A stretch of 64,000 bases of DNA from Neocallimastix lanati (nom. inval.) (lineage: Eukaryota; Neocallimastigomycota; Neocallimastigomycetes; Neocallimastigales; Neocallimastigaceae): assembly GCA_016946835.1 (NCBI GenBank), contig JACVTC010000070.1, positions 601,001 through 665,000 on the forward strand. The letters are read 5' to 3'. Made by a program: the position numbers and the translations under genes. Below, piece after piece: positions 1-16,688 of the stretch (the stretch's first letter is position 1; every line of letters starts with the position of its first letter). Under the pieces are notes generated by a model. It saw nothing but the letters and a program-made list of their open reading frames with translations. It had not been told where the DNA came from and ran no database searches.

Positions 1-1212
1 ACGGATGAACGTATTGTTAAATGTGCAGCCAATATTAAAAATGGTAAGGCAGATTTAAGTAATATCGATAATTACTGTGGTGATGGTGGAATTTTTTTTC
101 ATGGAGAAACCGTTTCAGATATTGCTGGTGGATTGAAACATGGAGCAGCTAAACGTGCCAATATCTATGGTGTTTCTCTTCCCGTCGATTACCATAAAAG
201 AATTCAAGATTCAGATATTTTAGGAGGATTACAATTTATATATGAAAAAATGATTCGCCCTCACAAAACTGTCATTAATTTGTCACTAGGAGGATCATAT
301 GATCGTTCTGATCCTTTTGTAGAACAGATGGAATCTCTCACTAATTCCATAACACTTAAAGGTGGAATTATTGTTACAGCTGCAGGAAATGGAGGAATTA
401 ATTTGAATACAATTTCAAAATATACTCTCCCTTGTATTTTTAAAAATGTAATATGTGTTGGTGGTATCGCAAATTATCAAAAAAAATCATCTGAAAATAT
501 ATATAAAATAGATGTAGATTCAAATTATGGTGACGATGTAAATTTTTATGCTCCGTATAGAGTTGAAGCTGAAATTATTAGATTTAATATATTTAAGAAA
601 GTAGTAGAAACTGGGACATCATTTTCATCACCATTAGTAGCAGGTATAATTGCAACGATCATGAGTGAAAATCCAGATATTGAATATACTACGGAAATTA
701 TAACAAAAATATTAAATGACAATGGAAATTCAGAAACTTTTAAGATATATAATACTGATTCTATTTTAGCTAATAATGGTAAACATATTGTCTATTCTGA
801 AAATGATATTTACTATGGATGTGGTATTCATTCTGGTAATCGTCCATGCTCTTCTGATATCCCAGATTCAAACTCCAGTGATATATCGAATCCCAGTTCT
901 CTAATAAAAATAATAAGTGCCACTGCCACTAATCCATCAACAGCAACATCTATCACAACTACTACCTCCACTTCAAGCACTGTCATCACTACAACTACTA
1001 ATGCCACTTTAACAAAAAAGACCACAAAAAAATCAATAAGCACTAAAAAAACTAAAAAAATAACTACAAAAAAAGTAGTAACTATTAAAAAAAAAATAAC
1101 TACAAAAAAAACAGTAACCTCTGGAATAAAATCAACTTCTAAAAAAATAACTTCTAAAAACACAACTTCTAAAAAAACAACTACAAAAAAAACAACTACA
1201 AAAAAATTATAA
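1..1212 (+). CDS. Subtilisin-like serine protease (S8), 5' end cut by window edge
   Basis: The frame is open from base 1 with no start, so this is the 3' part of a gene (403 codons seen). Residue numbers are counted from base 1. The catalytic His motif is HGETVSDIAGG (H34), where the family has HGTHVAGxIAG. The oxyanion Asn lies in TAAGNGG (N130) and the nucleophile Ser in GTSFSSPLVAG (S207). The Asp motif would lie upstream of the window. A TTG at 133 is only an internal Leu codon, not a start. After about residue 255 comes a Ser/Thr-rich then Thr/Lys-rich tail (TTKK-type repeats) to the TAA; this could be a glycosylated or wall-associated stalk, by inference. A secreted or surface endopeptidase is the likely role. 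The motifs are clear; the substrate is unknown. Confidence 0.88.
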   Translation, partial: TDERIVKCAANIKNGKADLSNIDNYCGDGGIFFHGETVSDIAGGLKHGAAKRANIYGVSLPVDYHKRIQDSDILGGLQFIYEKMIRPHKTVINLSLGGSYDRSDPFVEQMESLTNSITLKGGIIVTAAGNGGINLNTISKYTLPCIFKNVICVGGIANYQKKSSENIYKIDVDSNYGDDVNFYAPYRVEAEIIRFNIFKKVVETGTSFSSPLVAGIIATIMSENPDIEYTTEIITKILNDNGNSETFKIYNTDSILANNGKHIVYSENDIYYGCGIHSGNRPCSSDIPDSNSSDISNPSSLIKIISATATNPSTATSITTTTSTSSTVITTTTNATLTKKTTKKSISTKKTKKITTKKVVTIKKKITTKKTVTSGIKSTSKKITSKNTTSKKTTTKKTTTKKL

Positions 1213-1730
1213 AAGCTAAAAAAAAAAAAAATAAACACTCACAAAAAAAAAAAAAAACAATCATTAAAAAAAATCAATCCTTAAAAAAATCATAACTACA
1301 AAAAAAAAAAAAAAAAAAATTCAACATTTGGTATTTCGAAAAGATGTTGTTCAAAATTTAATAAATATCTAAAATTATTGTCATAAACATATTATTTAAA
1401 AAAATAAGCTAATATAAGCATTATAATATAGTTTTAACTTTTAAAAAAAATTTTTTTTTTTATAATATTTTAAATTTATTCATTTTACTTTGTAAATTTG
1501 AAAGTTAATAATAATAATAATAGTTTTATTTCAATTGAAAAATAATAATAATAATAATTGTATTATTTCATTAAGAAAAATTGAAATAATAATTATATAT
1601 TATTTTCTTATATATTTATTTATTTTAATTTATTTTTTAATACCATTTCCAAAATTTTCTTAATAATACAATTATTGTAAAATTTTAAATTTGCAAAATC
1701 TATAATAAATAAAAAATTTTAATTTTTTTA

Positions 1731-1764
<34 letters not shown>

Positions 1765-2108
1765 TGTATATATAAATATAATTCATTATTTCAAGATATG
1801 AAATAAAAAATTAATATTAAATGATTTCAAATTTTTTTTTTTTTACTCTTTTTGAAATACATATTTTTTTTTTTTTTTTTAAATCAACATTCGACCAGTA
1901 TAACTTTAATATATGTATCTAAATGTTTAATAATTTTATTAACATTTAAGGAATTAGTGAAAACAATAATTTTTGAACTATTTATGACAAAGGTAGAGAA
2001 ATAATTATAAAAATTATAATTAAAGCTTAATTTTAAATTAAATTCGGTAACTAATAATCTTGCTTTTTAAAATTTGAGATAATATATATATAAAAACGTT
2101 TAAAATAA

Positions 2109-2154
<46 letters not shown>

Positions 2155-2649
2155 CATTTTAAATAATTATTATCTATTTGATTTTATAATTTAAGTTTAA
2201 AATTATATAGTTCACTAAATTTGGTAAATGAACTTTAGAGGAATTGGTGTTAATTTGAGGTTAAGAATTCTTCCATTTAAACTTTTATCAAAATAAATTA
2301 TTTTTTTCTTTTGATAATAAATAAAAATCATTAAATATAATTAATATATTACATATATTAAGTTGCATATATTATATATAATATATTTAATTAATGTAAA
2401 TAATTCGAAATATTTATTTAATTAAAAAATATTTAATTATTAAAATATACCCTAGATTTTAAAAATATTAGTAAAATAAATAAAAAAATTAAATAATCTC
2501 AATAGACAATTAGAAATTTATGTATATAGTAATTTTTTTCGAATACAAGAACTATTATACTTGAAAAAATAAATATAATAATAATAATATAGAAGGTATA
2601 TAATTCATTTTTTATTTGTATTGATTTATTATTGATTGAAAGAAATTAG

Positions 2650-2683
<34 letters not shown>

Positions 2684-3140
2684 GAAAAGGATAATAAATA
2701 AATAATTTAAATAATAAAGAAATGAAAATCAATTTACAATTTTAAAATTCATTTATTAAAATAAAAAAATATTATGAAAAAGTAAAAACAAAAAACAAAA
2801 AAAAAAAAAAAAAAAAAAAAAAAAGGACATTTTTTTTTAATTATTTATTTATTATGATATTTTTAAAATGGTAATATTAATAAATTATAAAATATAAGAA
2901 TATTATTTTTTTTTCTTTATAAAAAAAAAAAAAAAAAAAAAAAAAAGAAAAAGAAAAAGAAAAAGAAAATAAATTGATTATTGCTATTATTAATACAATC
3001 ATTAACTTTTTTTCTAAATTAGTCTTTAAGAATTAAATTTAATAATTTTGAAATAATTAATTTAATCCATATTCTACAGCTGCTTGAAAAGTAAACAAAG
3101 CTGTAACAAATAATAATTTATATAACAAAATAAAAGTATA

Positions 3141-3180
<40 letters not shown>

Positions 3181-3372
3181 TTTTTTTGTAATTGAACTTT
3201 CAAGTGCATATAAAATAATTATTTATTAATTAAATCAAATCAATAATTAAATAATTAAATAATTAAATAAATAGATAAATAGATAAATAGATAAATAGAT
3301 AAATAAGTAAGTAAAAATATAAATAAATAGATATATGATATTAAATTATGTTTCATTATAAATTTAATTATA
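1213..3372. other. Intergenic, A/T-rich, no supported gene
   Basis: Long A and T runs, (AAT)n and (AT)n tracts and short AT-rich unique sequence. No open frame with protein-like composition is seen on either strand. The last part contains (AAAT/AGAT)n tetranucleotide repeats just before the ankyrin gene, probably its promoter and 5' leader. Confidence 0.6.
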
Positions 3373-7077
<3,705 letters not shown>

Positions 7078-7188
7078 TTAAAAAAAAAAATGATAAGACA
7101 AAAAAGACAAAAACAGACGAACACACAAACAAACAAACAAACAAGCAAAAAAAAAAAAAAAAAAAAAAAAGATTTAGTAATTAAAGTG

Positions 7189-7219
<31 letters not shown>

Positions 7220-7408
7220 AATAAATAAATAAATAAATAATTATAAATTGAATAAAATTTTTTAAATAATATTTATAATATAATAAATAATATATACATA
7301 GCAAATTTATATATATATATATATAACTCTATTATTTATTAATTTTTATAAAATAAAAGTGATGTAGATATATTCTATATATTCTATTAAATTTCGTATT
7401 TCGATGGG

Positions 7409-7555
7409 TTTGGTTATTAACTGTCCTAGCTTCAAAGGAAAGTTAGGAAGTACTCTAAGAAAAAGCCTAATAGAAAAATTCTCATCAATAATATACATGT
7501 CAGAGCGTCAATCAATGCTGAATACTTAGTTAAAGCCATCCAACAGAGACATTAT
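7409..7555 (+). repeat. Dispersed SINE-like repeat, segments A and B
   Basis: This stretch aligns with about 58700-58845: both have a GGAAGTTAGGAA-like block, then CTAGAAAA/CTAATAGAAAA, then a core near AGAGCGYCAATGCTGAA and CATCCAACAGAGACATT (here slightly diverged). The core also recurs at 57388, and more weakly at 11776 and 47752. No coding capacity is seen. Confidence 0.6.
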
Positions 7556-8211
7556 TTTTTATTTTTTTTTTATTTTTTTATTTTTTATTTTATTTTATTT
7601 ATTTTTTTATTTTATTTATTTTTTATTTTTTTATTTTTTTTATTTTTTATTTTTTTTTTTTTTTTTATAATTACTTTTTTATTTTATAAAAAAATTTTTT
7701 TTATATAATCACATAAAAATAATAAATAATTTTTATAAATATTATTATTGTTAAAATATAACGTAATCTATTTTGAAATATATGAAATTAAATTTTTTAT
7801 ATATGAAATTTTGAAATTCATTATATTATTAATTCTCTTTAATTGTAATAAATTATTTTATACATGTCAAGTATTTTCAATGTTTTATTATCAAGCCCCA
7901 AGTACTATAAAAGAAAAAATAAATGTAATTTTTCTAAATAGTTGTACACTCATCAATTGATAAAATTAACAATCTTAATAAATAATAAATAAGGTATATA
8001 TATAAAATTCATTCTAAAAACTAGTTTAACTCATAATTATTTTATCAAAATTTAAAAAATTGGACCTTATGCTATTATAAACTCTAAATTTCTTGATTTA
8101 TAACAGAATATTAAAAAAAAAAAAAAATAAATAATAATTATTGTATTCTATTTATTTTATATATAAAATATATATAATATTATTTTTGTTAATTTTTATT
8201 AGTTTTTATTA

Positions 8212-8299
8212 AATGACTACCTTAATATTCCCATGCCTTGAGGGGTGCATAGGGCGGTACACACCAGAAATTAAAAAAAAAAAAAAAAAAACAAATAAA
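8212..8299 (+). repeat. Dispersed SINE-like repeat, 3' segment with A-rich tail
   Basis: The block beginning GACTACCTTAATATTCCCAT and ending ACACACCAGAAATTA followed by a long A run is nearly repeated at 57464-57535, where it also ends in an A-rich tail. At 57.4 kb it directly follows the core segment, which gives the order core, 3' block, A tail. Confidence 0.65.
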
Positions 8300-8300
8300 T

Positions 8301-8366
8301 ATTCCAGGTACTCATGATAGTGGTGTTTATAATATTCCAGCTGGAGGATTACCTATAGTTTCATAA
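8301..8366 (+). pseudogene. Relic of a PLC-X-like (PI-phospholipase C) exon
   Basis: A 21-codon frame reads IPGTHDSGVYNIPAGG then LPIVS and stops. IPGTHDS is the hallmark around the first catalytic His of PLC X-domain proteins. Nothing recognisable continues it on either side, and it abuts the A tail of a dispersed repeat. It is either a relic or a lone exon of a lost gene. The match is short. Confidence 0.4.
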
Positions 8367-8497
8367 GTTAAAGTATAATAATTTTTTTTTTATTTCTTTT
8401 TTGATAATACAATGTTCGATTCAACCTTAATAATAAAAAAATGTATTAATTATATATTAAAAAAAAAAAAAAAAAATCGTTTTACAATTTCTTTTAG

Positions 8498-9525
8498 ATA
8501 ACTATCATAACAGAATACCTTTATCTCAATTAAAATTAAGAAAAATAATCGAGAATGAAAATGAAAAATTAAATTCAATATTAAATATTTACTAAAAGGA
8601 AAAAATATATGACATTCATAGACTATTACATATTGTTTTCGATAATGAATTAAAAGATGTAATAATGTTTTTAATTGAAAATGGTGTAGATATTAGTAAA
8701 CCATTCAGAGGTGCAGACACACCTTTATACTATGCCTGTGAACAAGATAATGAAAATTTAGTAAAAATTTTAGTTGAACTTGGAGCTGATGTTAATTTTA
8801 ATATAGATATTTATGGTTTTACTGCTTTATTTTCTTCATGTTTGAAAAGAAATGAATCTATAACGAAGTATTTAATTGAACATGGTGCTAATGTCAATGC
8901 AACTTGGGATTCTATTAATTATAGCGATGTTCGTTATAGTACATCCCTAGCGGTGTCTTGTTATTATAGATGCACTACTTTAGTAAAATTTTTAATTGAT
9001 CATGGTGCTAATGTTAATTTGACTTACGTTGACCCTGAACATCATTATCCAACACCTTTATGTACTGCTTGTAAAAACAATAATGAATCGATAATTAAAT
9101 ATTTAGTTGAACATAGTGCTGATACCAACGCTGAATATAACATATCGGATTGTACACGTGATATTTGTTGTTGTTATGAAGGTACTACACCATTAATTAA
9201 TGCCATTGAGTACAATATTGATGAATCTATTGTGAGCTATTTAATTGAGCATTGTGCTAATGTGAATAATTTACATTGTCCGTATGGTTCCTACTATTAT
9301 ATGGAGTATCAATATACCCCTTTAAGTTTGGCTGTAAATTATGGAAGAGAATCTCTTGTAAAGTGTTTGGATGAACATGGAGCTGATGTTAATATGAAAA
9401 TAAAATAATATAGTTATAAACCAGATCGTATTGATGAATACACACCTTTAGATATTGCCATCAATAATAAAAATAAATCTATTGAAAACTACTTAATTGA
9501 ACTTGGTGCGCAAACATCTGTATAA
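8498..9525 (+). pseudogene. Broken ankyrin-repeat gene
   Basis: One frame carries ankyrin repeats throughout (for example LIEHGANVNA, LIDHGANVNL, LVELGADVNF) but is interrupted by in-frame TAA codons at 8593-8595 and 9406-9408. Repeat sequence continues across both, and the final stop is at 9523-9525. The longest intact piece is 8665-9408 (247 aa). A 3' splice-like TTTTAG precedes 8498. Repeats are more diverged than in the 3.4-7.1 kb gene, with Cys/Tyr-rich inserts. A shortened protein from 8665 could still be made, but with no good start context this is best called a pseudogene. Confidence 0.7.
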
Positions 9526-9588
9526 TCCATAATATTTTTATAAATATTATTATTATTATTATTATTATTATACAACCAACTATCTGTT

Positions 9589-9776
9589 ATTATTCAAATA
9601 TTATTATTAATTTATTATTATTCATTTATTAATTATTCATTTATTAATTATTCATTTATTAATTATTCATTTATTATTTATTCATTTATTATTTATTCAT
9701 ATATTATTTATTCATTTATTATTTATTCATTTATTATTTATTCATTTATTATTTATTCATTTATTATTTATTATTA
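9589..9776. repeat. Minisatellite of (TTATTCATTTATTA)-like units
   Basis: Tandem near-identical units of about 14-15 bp built from TTATT and CATTTATT blocks. No gene is seen in the surrounding 9526-10516 interval, which otherwise holds A-rich tracts and short AT-rich unique DNA. Confidence 0.8.
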
Positions 9777-10516
9777 AAATTCATTATTCATTTTTTGTTA
9801 TTTATTCATTATATTTATAAGTAGATTTTATTATATTATTTATTTATTATATTATTAATAAATAAATAAATATAAATTATAAATAGATATTAAACTTTTC
9901 AATACAGTTAAAAAAAAAAGATATTTGGTTTATAAAACAAATGATAGTTAATTATTGTTATCTGTAGAAAACATTTATATATATAGAGAGAAAAATAATT
10001 CTTATTTTAATAAAAATAAAAATAAAAATAAAAAAAAAGAAAAAAAGAAAAAAAGAAAAAAGAAAAGAAAACAGATAATTTTTGGTAGATTAAATTAAGT
10101 AAAAAATGAAATGATTATATAATAATAAAATGTTTGGTATTTTAACAACAACAATAATAATAACAATAACTACTACTTTTTTTGATTATATATATATTTA
10201 GTAACATTCCCTAATGAATATTATTACTAGTAATAGTTATTGTTGATTTGTTAGTTATTGGTTGGTCGTTGGTCTTTTGGTTAGTCTGTTTTCTCTTTAG
10301 TTAATTAAATTTAATAATATATATATAATATATTTTGATATTTATAAAACTGTTCGTATTTTTTTTTTTTTTTTTTTTTTTGATCTTCTATATATTAGTT
10401 TTTATATAGCACAAATAAATAATAATATATACATATTCTTTCTTTCTTTACTTTGTTTGTAAAGAAAAAAAAATTATTTTTGTTTTCTTGTTTATTATCA
10501 TAAATATATATCAAGT

Positions 10517-11612
<1,096 letters not shown>

Positions 11613-11775
11613 TTAAACATCACATAAAAAAAAACAATTAATGCATTTAAATTGTAAAAAATATGAAATATGAAATTAAACGCTTACTTTATTTAATTTA
11701 AATTAATTTTTTAGTATTAAAATTAATCTTAAATTCTATTTAATAGTAATAAAAAAAACGAAAAAGAAAAAAGTA

Positions 11776-11920
11776 GATGGAAATTCAATGCAGAAAAACT
11801 GTAAGACAATCCAGCAGGGACAGCACCACCTACTTAGTAAGAAGCTAGATAAGGGCTCCAGTAATAAACCATTGTGTATCTACGGATGTGCAGCTAGGGA
11901 GAAATCCTGCTACGGTTAAA
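11776..11920 (+). repeat. GC-richer block with weak copy of the dispersed repeat core
   Basis: A stretch near AATTCAATGCAGAAAAACTG then AATCCAGCAGGGACAGC resembles the core at 57388 and 58787 (CCAATGCTGAA...GTCCAACAGGGACA). The rest, to about 11920, is unrecognised and GC-richer than its surroundings. Confidence 0.4.
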
Positions 11921-12077
11921 AGAAAAATTCATTATATCTAATATATATAATATAATTTTATATATTAATTTATTAGTACTATTTAATATATTTAAAAAAA
12001 ATAAACAAAAATATAAAAAATAAAATATATGAATATATAATTTTATTTAGAGATAAATTTATTAATATTATTAATTA

Positions 12078-12117
<40 letters not shown>

Positions 12118-13720
12118 TGAATAAAATTCATTGAAAATTCTAATAGATAAATAAGCTATCATTAAATAAAAAATCTATTTAATACATAATAATTCTTATG
12201 ATATAAATAGAATATTAAAATATTTTTTTTGTACTTAAATCTTTTTATATTTATATTATTAATTAATATTTCTATTCATTTAATAAATTTTATTTATTAA
12301 TTTTTCAAAAAAGATAAATTATGAAGTAATTCTATTTTCCTTAGGCTCTACAATTTCCATAATAAAAATATTAATAATAAAAATATTAATAATAAAAATA
12401 TTTATAATAACAAACATGTTAAAAAGTTTAATTCCTAATTTTATTTATGTCAGAATTTAAGATAATTCATCTGCTATTATTATTTATAAATTAAATAGTA
12501 ATGATATTATCTTTCACTTTTTGAATTATTACTTTTCTTTATTGAATCATTAGCAGTATTATTTATAAAAAATTCCAATATAATATACTTCTTTTTAAAA
12601 GCGATCATTTATATTTAAATTTATTGTTTTATTTTTTATATTATATCATATTTTAATATTTAAAATAGGATTATTATAAAAATACATACATAATATTTCT
12701 TTTACAATCATTATAATTATTATTATAACAAAAATAATTTGATATATTCATTAATTTTAAAATTACATATACTAATCATTATTAAATAAATAATACTGTG
12801 TGTTGTATGTTAATATATATATATACATATATATAAAATTATGTAAATTTTATTAATGACATTAAGATATTATTTATATATTTACTATTATGATTAGTAT
12901 ATGATTATAATAATAATTATTTTTATATACTTAATTTTCAATATATAAATATAAGTAAATAAAAAATATAAAATTAAAAAAATAATAAAATATTTATAAT
13001 AAACATAATTAATATAAATAATAATTATAATAATCCGAAGTAATAATATATGACTACAAATATTTTTTTTTTTATTATATAATTTTTTTTCATTTAATTG
13101 GAAGAAGTTTTTCAAAATTATTTTATTTAATTTTAAAATGTTAATGAAATAAAACAAAATAAAACACACCATAATAATTTTTTCATTTTAATATTTTTAA
13201 CGAATAAAAATATTTAATTTAAATTAAATAATATGAAATATAAAAAATATATGGAAAATATTATATTAATATAGAAATACATTAAAATATAAACTAATAA
13301 ATAAACTTTAAATAATAAACTATTAAATAAGTTTCTAAACCAATTAAATAATAATATCAATTATTACTAAAATATAATTCGTAATTTTAACGATGTAGTT
13401 ATGAAAAATAAATTAAAAATATTATATTAAAAAAATTTAAAAAATTAATTATAATAATAAAATATTACTAATCATTATTAAATAATATAAATTATTGATA
13501 TTCTAAAATGTTATCAATAATTATATAATTATAGTATATAATTTTTAAATTTAATTATATTATTAAGTTAGTCCCAATAAGGTTTTTGTAATACAAACTT
13601 TATTTAATATTTTTTAAATAAACATATTTTGATCCACTATGCTTATTAAATAAAAAGATAAAATTAAACTTTTGTAATTAAAAGGTTAACTTTGCGGAAG
13701 TTTCAGAAATTTTTTAAATT

Positions 13721-14030
13721 GAAAATAATATGTTTTAAGTTATAACATTTTGGTAGTAATTGCGGTTTTTTTTTTTTTTTTTTTTATTTAATAATTATTA
13801 AAGTTGATCTTAATTATTAATTGAACACTTTAATAATTCAATTATAAAAAATAAATATTTATATTAAATTTTTATAAATTGAAAAATAATTTGTTTTAAG
13901 TAATAAACATTTTGGTAGTAATTAGCTGTTTTTATTAATTTATTTTATTATTATTAAAGTTGATTTTTATTACTAATTGAACAATTTAATTAATTATAAA
14001 AGATAATTATTTATATTAAATTCAACGGAT
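13721..14030. repeat. Local tandem duplication, two diverged copies
   Basis: The segment containing TTTTAAGTTATAACATTTTGG, GTAGTAATT, an AAAGTTGAT block and AATTGAAC at 13721-13870 is repeated in the same order at about 13893-14030. Non-coding in both. Confidence 0.7.
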
Positions 14031-14576
14031 AATAAATATTAATTAAATGAATCGGAATAAATTAAATAATACATATAGTCAAATTTGTAATGAAAAATAT
14101 ACATTTAGATAATAAAAAAAAAAAAACAAGCGTTGAAAAAATTAAGTATTTCTATAAAATAATTTTGTTTTCTTTATTTAAAATTTTCCTTTAATTAGCT
14201 AATATTTAATAAGTATTACTTCATTTGAAATTAATATTTTATTACTAATAATGCTTTATTTTTAATATAAAAAGAAATATAATAAATTTTTATAAATAAA
14301 AAATTTGGAAAATATATTTATTTTTTATTAAAATATGTATTTTAATATATTCGATAAAATTAAAAAATAAAATTTTAATGTAAAAAATTGTATAAAAGAT
14401 ACTTTAAATAATTATTAATAATTATATTTTGTATTTTGTTTTATAAATTTTATTAATTTTTAAAGTTAACTATAATAAATGAATTTTAAATAAATCTTTA
14501 TTTTATTTGTTATAAAATTTATATATTCTATATATTTTTTTTATCCCATTACAAAAAGGTAAAAATATAAGTATAT

Positions 14577-14609
<33 letters not shown>

Positions 14610-14928
14610 CTGATTTTCAATTAATTATTGATTAAAATTTTTATGTATACAATACTAATAATAAATTAATAATTTAAATATAATAGTAGATCTAAATTCA
14701 CAACAATATAATTTGTTTAAAAAAAAAATAATAATAAAAAAATTATTAAACTATAATTAATAATTTTTAAAAAAGAAAAAAAAAATATAAATATACAAAA
14801 AATTTTCCATTTCAATAGATATTATTCATTAAAATTTTATTTTTCTAAAAAATTTATTATATATAAAAATTATTAATAATAAAAATTTTATTGTAAATAT
14901 ATAATTGAATCTTTAAAAAAAAAAAAAA

Positions 14929-16161
14929 ATGAGAATATTATCTCTTGTATTATTAGCTTGTGGTTTAGTTAAGGCTTATCCACAATGGCCAAATTGGAAC
15001 AACAACAACTGGAATAATAATAACAATAATTGGAATAACAATAACAATGCTGTAGATAATAATTGGAATAACAATAACAACAATTGGAATAATAACAATA
15101 ACAATAATTGGAATCCTCAAAACCAACAAGGAAATAATGATTGGAATAATAATAACAATTGGAATAATGGCAACAATAATGGTCAACCACAAGGTCAACC
15201 ACAAGGCCAACCACCACAACAAGGTCAACCACAAGGACCACCAGAACAAGGTCAACCACAAGGCCAACCACCACAACAAGGTCAACCACAAGGTCAACCA
15301 CAAGGCCAACCACCACAACAAGGTCAACCACAAGGTCAACCACAAGGTCAACCACAAGGTGCTCCAGTTGACCTCAGTTCAATTAGTTTTAAGGAAGCTC
15401 CTGGAAATTATTTAGAACCATGCCAACAAGCTGGTAAGATTGTTAAAGAAAGTTACAATGGGGTTAATGGTGGAAATTCATTAAATGTTTACTTACCATT
15501 CGGATATGAAGAAAGCAAGCAATATAATATTTTCTATCTTATGCATGGTGGTGGTGAAAACGAAAACACTATCTTCAGTAATGATGTCAAACTTCAACAC
15601 ATTCTTGATCATATGATTATGAGTGGTGAGCTTCAACCACTTATTGTTGTTACTCCAACTTTCAATAAATGTGAGGCTCGTACTTTCTACAAAGAATTCC
15701 GTGAATCTGTTATTCCATTTGTTGAAGGTAAATATTCTACTTTTGCTAAATCTACTAGTCCAGATGATATTAAGGCTTCTAGAATGCACAGAGCCTACGG
15801 TGGTTTCTCAATGGGTTCTGCTTCAACTTGGGCTGTTCTTGTTAACTGTTTAGATATTGTAGGTTACTTCATGCCACTTAGTGGAGATAACTGGGAAGCT
15901 GAAGGTGGTTTTGGTAAGGCTAAATCTGTTGCTGATGCTGTTAATAAGGCTGGTTTAAAGAGTAATGAATACGTCATTTTCTGTGCTACTGGTTCAGAAG
16001 ATATCGCTTATCCAAATATGAACCCACAAATGGATGAAATGAAGAAGATGCCAGAATTCTCCGGTGGTAACTTCCACTATCTTGTTGCTCCAGGAAAAAC
16101 TCACTGGTGGGGATATGTTAGACACTACATTTACGATGCTCTTCCAACCTTCTTCCATTAA
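14929..16161 (+). CDS. Secreted CE1 esterase (feruloyl-esterase type), no dockerin
   Basis: A 410-aa single-exon gene. The signal peptide is about 1-16 (cut near VKA/YPQ). Residues 17-85 are an Asn/Trp-rich low-complexity region (WNNNN units); 86-144 are QPQG/QPPQQG repeats, a flexible linker. The esterase domain (about 150-410) has the oxyanion-region motif LMHGGGENE, the nucleophile Ser294 in GGFSMGS, the Asp near GSEDIAYP (D358) and His392 in GKTHWWGYV. It belongs to the carbohydrate esterase 1 / esterase D-like group known in anaerobic fungi to release ferulate and p-coumarate from arabinoxylan. The domain is closely similar to the one in the 24.7-26.7 kb gene, so the two are paralogues. 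This copy lacks dockerins and would be free or linker-tethered rather than cellulosomal. Codon use in the catalytic part is richer in C-ending codons than the window average, suggesting a well-expressed gene. Confidence 0.92.
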   Translation: MRILSLVLLACGLVKAYPQWPNWNNNNWNNNNNNWNNNNNAVDNNWNNNNNNWNNNNNNNWNPQNQQGNNDWNNNNNWNNGNNNGQPQGQPQGQPPQQGQPQGPPEQGQPQGQPPQQGQPQGQPQGQPPQQGQPQGQPQGQPQGAPVDLSSISFKEAPGNYLEPCQQAGKIVKESYNGVNGGNSLNVYLPFGYEESKQYNIFYLMHGGGENENTIFSNDVKLQHILDHMIMSGELQPLIVVTPTFNKCEARTFYKEFRESVIPFVEGKYSTFAKSTSPDDIKASRMHRAYGGFSMGSASTWAVLVNCLDIVGYFMPLSGDNWEAEGGFGKAKSVADAVNKAGLKSNEYVIFCATGSEDIAYPNMNPQMDEMKKMPEFSGGNFHYLVAPGKTHWWGYVRHYIYDALPTFFH

Positions 16162-16688
16162 ATTTAAAATTATAAAATTAAAATAATTTTTTTACTTGTA
16201 ATTTTTTTTTTATTTTTAGAAATTATTATTATTATATAGATATTTTTATGTAAATTCTTTCAATAATTAAAAATTTAATAATATATGTTAAATTAATTCT
16301 TTTATGAATTAATATATATATATAATAATTGTAAAATAAAAAAAAAATTTTTTTTTTATATAAATTGTAAAAGTATAATATTTAGTAAATAATGATATTT
16401 TTAAAATTTTTAAAATTTTAATAATTTGAGTAAAAATGTTATATATAAAACAGAATTGTTTATAAATAGTATAGTTTTTATTGAAAAATTGATATAAATA
16501 AAAATGTGAAAAAAAAAAAAAAAAAGAAGAGAAAGAAAAATTATTATTTGTTTAATTATAAATTCCTTTTTTTTTTATTTTGTTTTATTTGAAATATATT
16601 AATTTTAATCATTATTTATATGGATATTATGAATTGATATGTATTTAGATATATTTATTTCCAATTCATCATTGGAAGAAAACAGATT

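Larger units (their letters stand above)
7078..8300. other. Intergenic with A/T runs and fragments of a dispersed repeat
   Basis: It holds AAAT and TTTTA tracts and two GC-richer segments (about 7409-7555 and 8212-8280) that recur elsewhere in the window and are listed separately. A 70-codon open frame at 7748 has a biased, AT-driven composition and is not called. Confidence 0.6.
11640..14928. other. Gene-poor AT-rich spacer
   Basis: Apart from a short GC-richer block at 11776-11920 and a local tandem duplication near 13.7-14.0 kb, only A/T runs and low-complexity sequence are seen. The final 100 bases are the leader of the CE1 gene, ending in an A run just before the ATG. Confidence 0.6.

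Noticed and set aside
828-1238. 136-aa minus-strand frame over the protease tail
   Set aside because: Phe/Val-rich antisense of the Thr/Lys-rich tail; the plus-strand protease is clear.
3057-3100. Short minus-strand piece reading LFTFQAAVEYGLN after an acceptor-like ACAG
   Set aside because: It could be a last exon, but it is only about 14 codons, no upstream exon is visible, and the hairpin ACAGCT...AGCTGT could explain its conservation.
7748-7960. 70-codon plus-strand frame
   Set aside because: AT-driven composition without recognisable features; it lies among repeats.
14965-15415. Several frames overlapping the first CE1 gene on both strands
   Set aside because: Shadows of the Asn/Trp and QPQG repeat coding sequence; composition is that of a shifted repeat.
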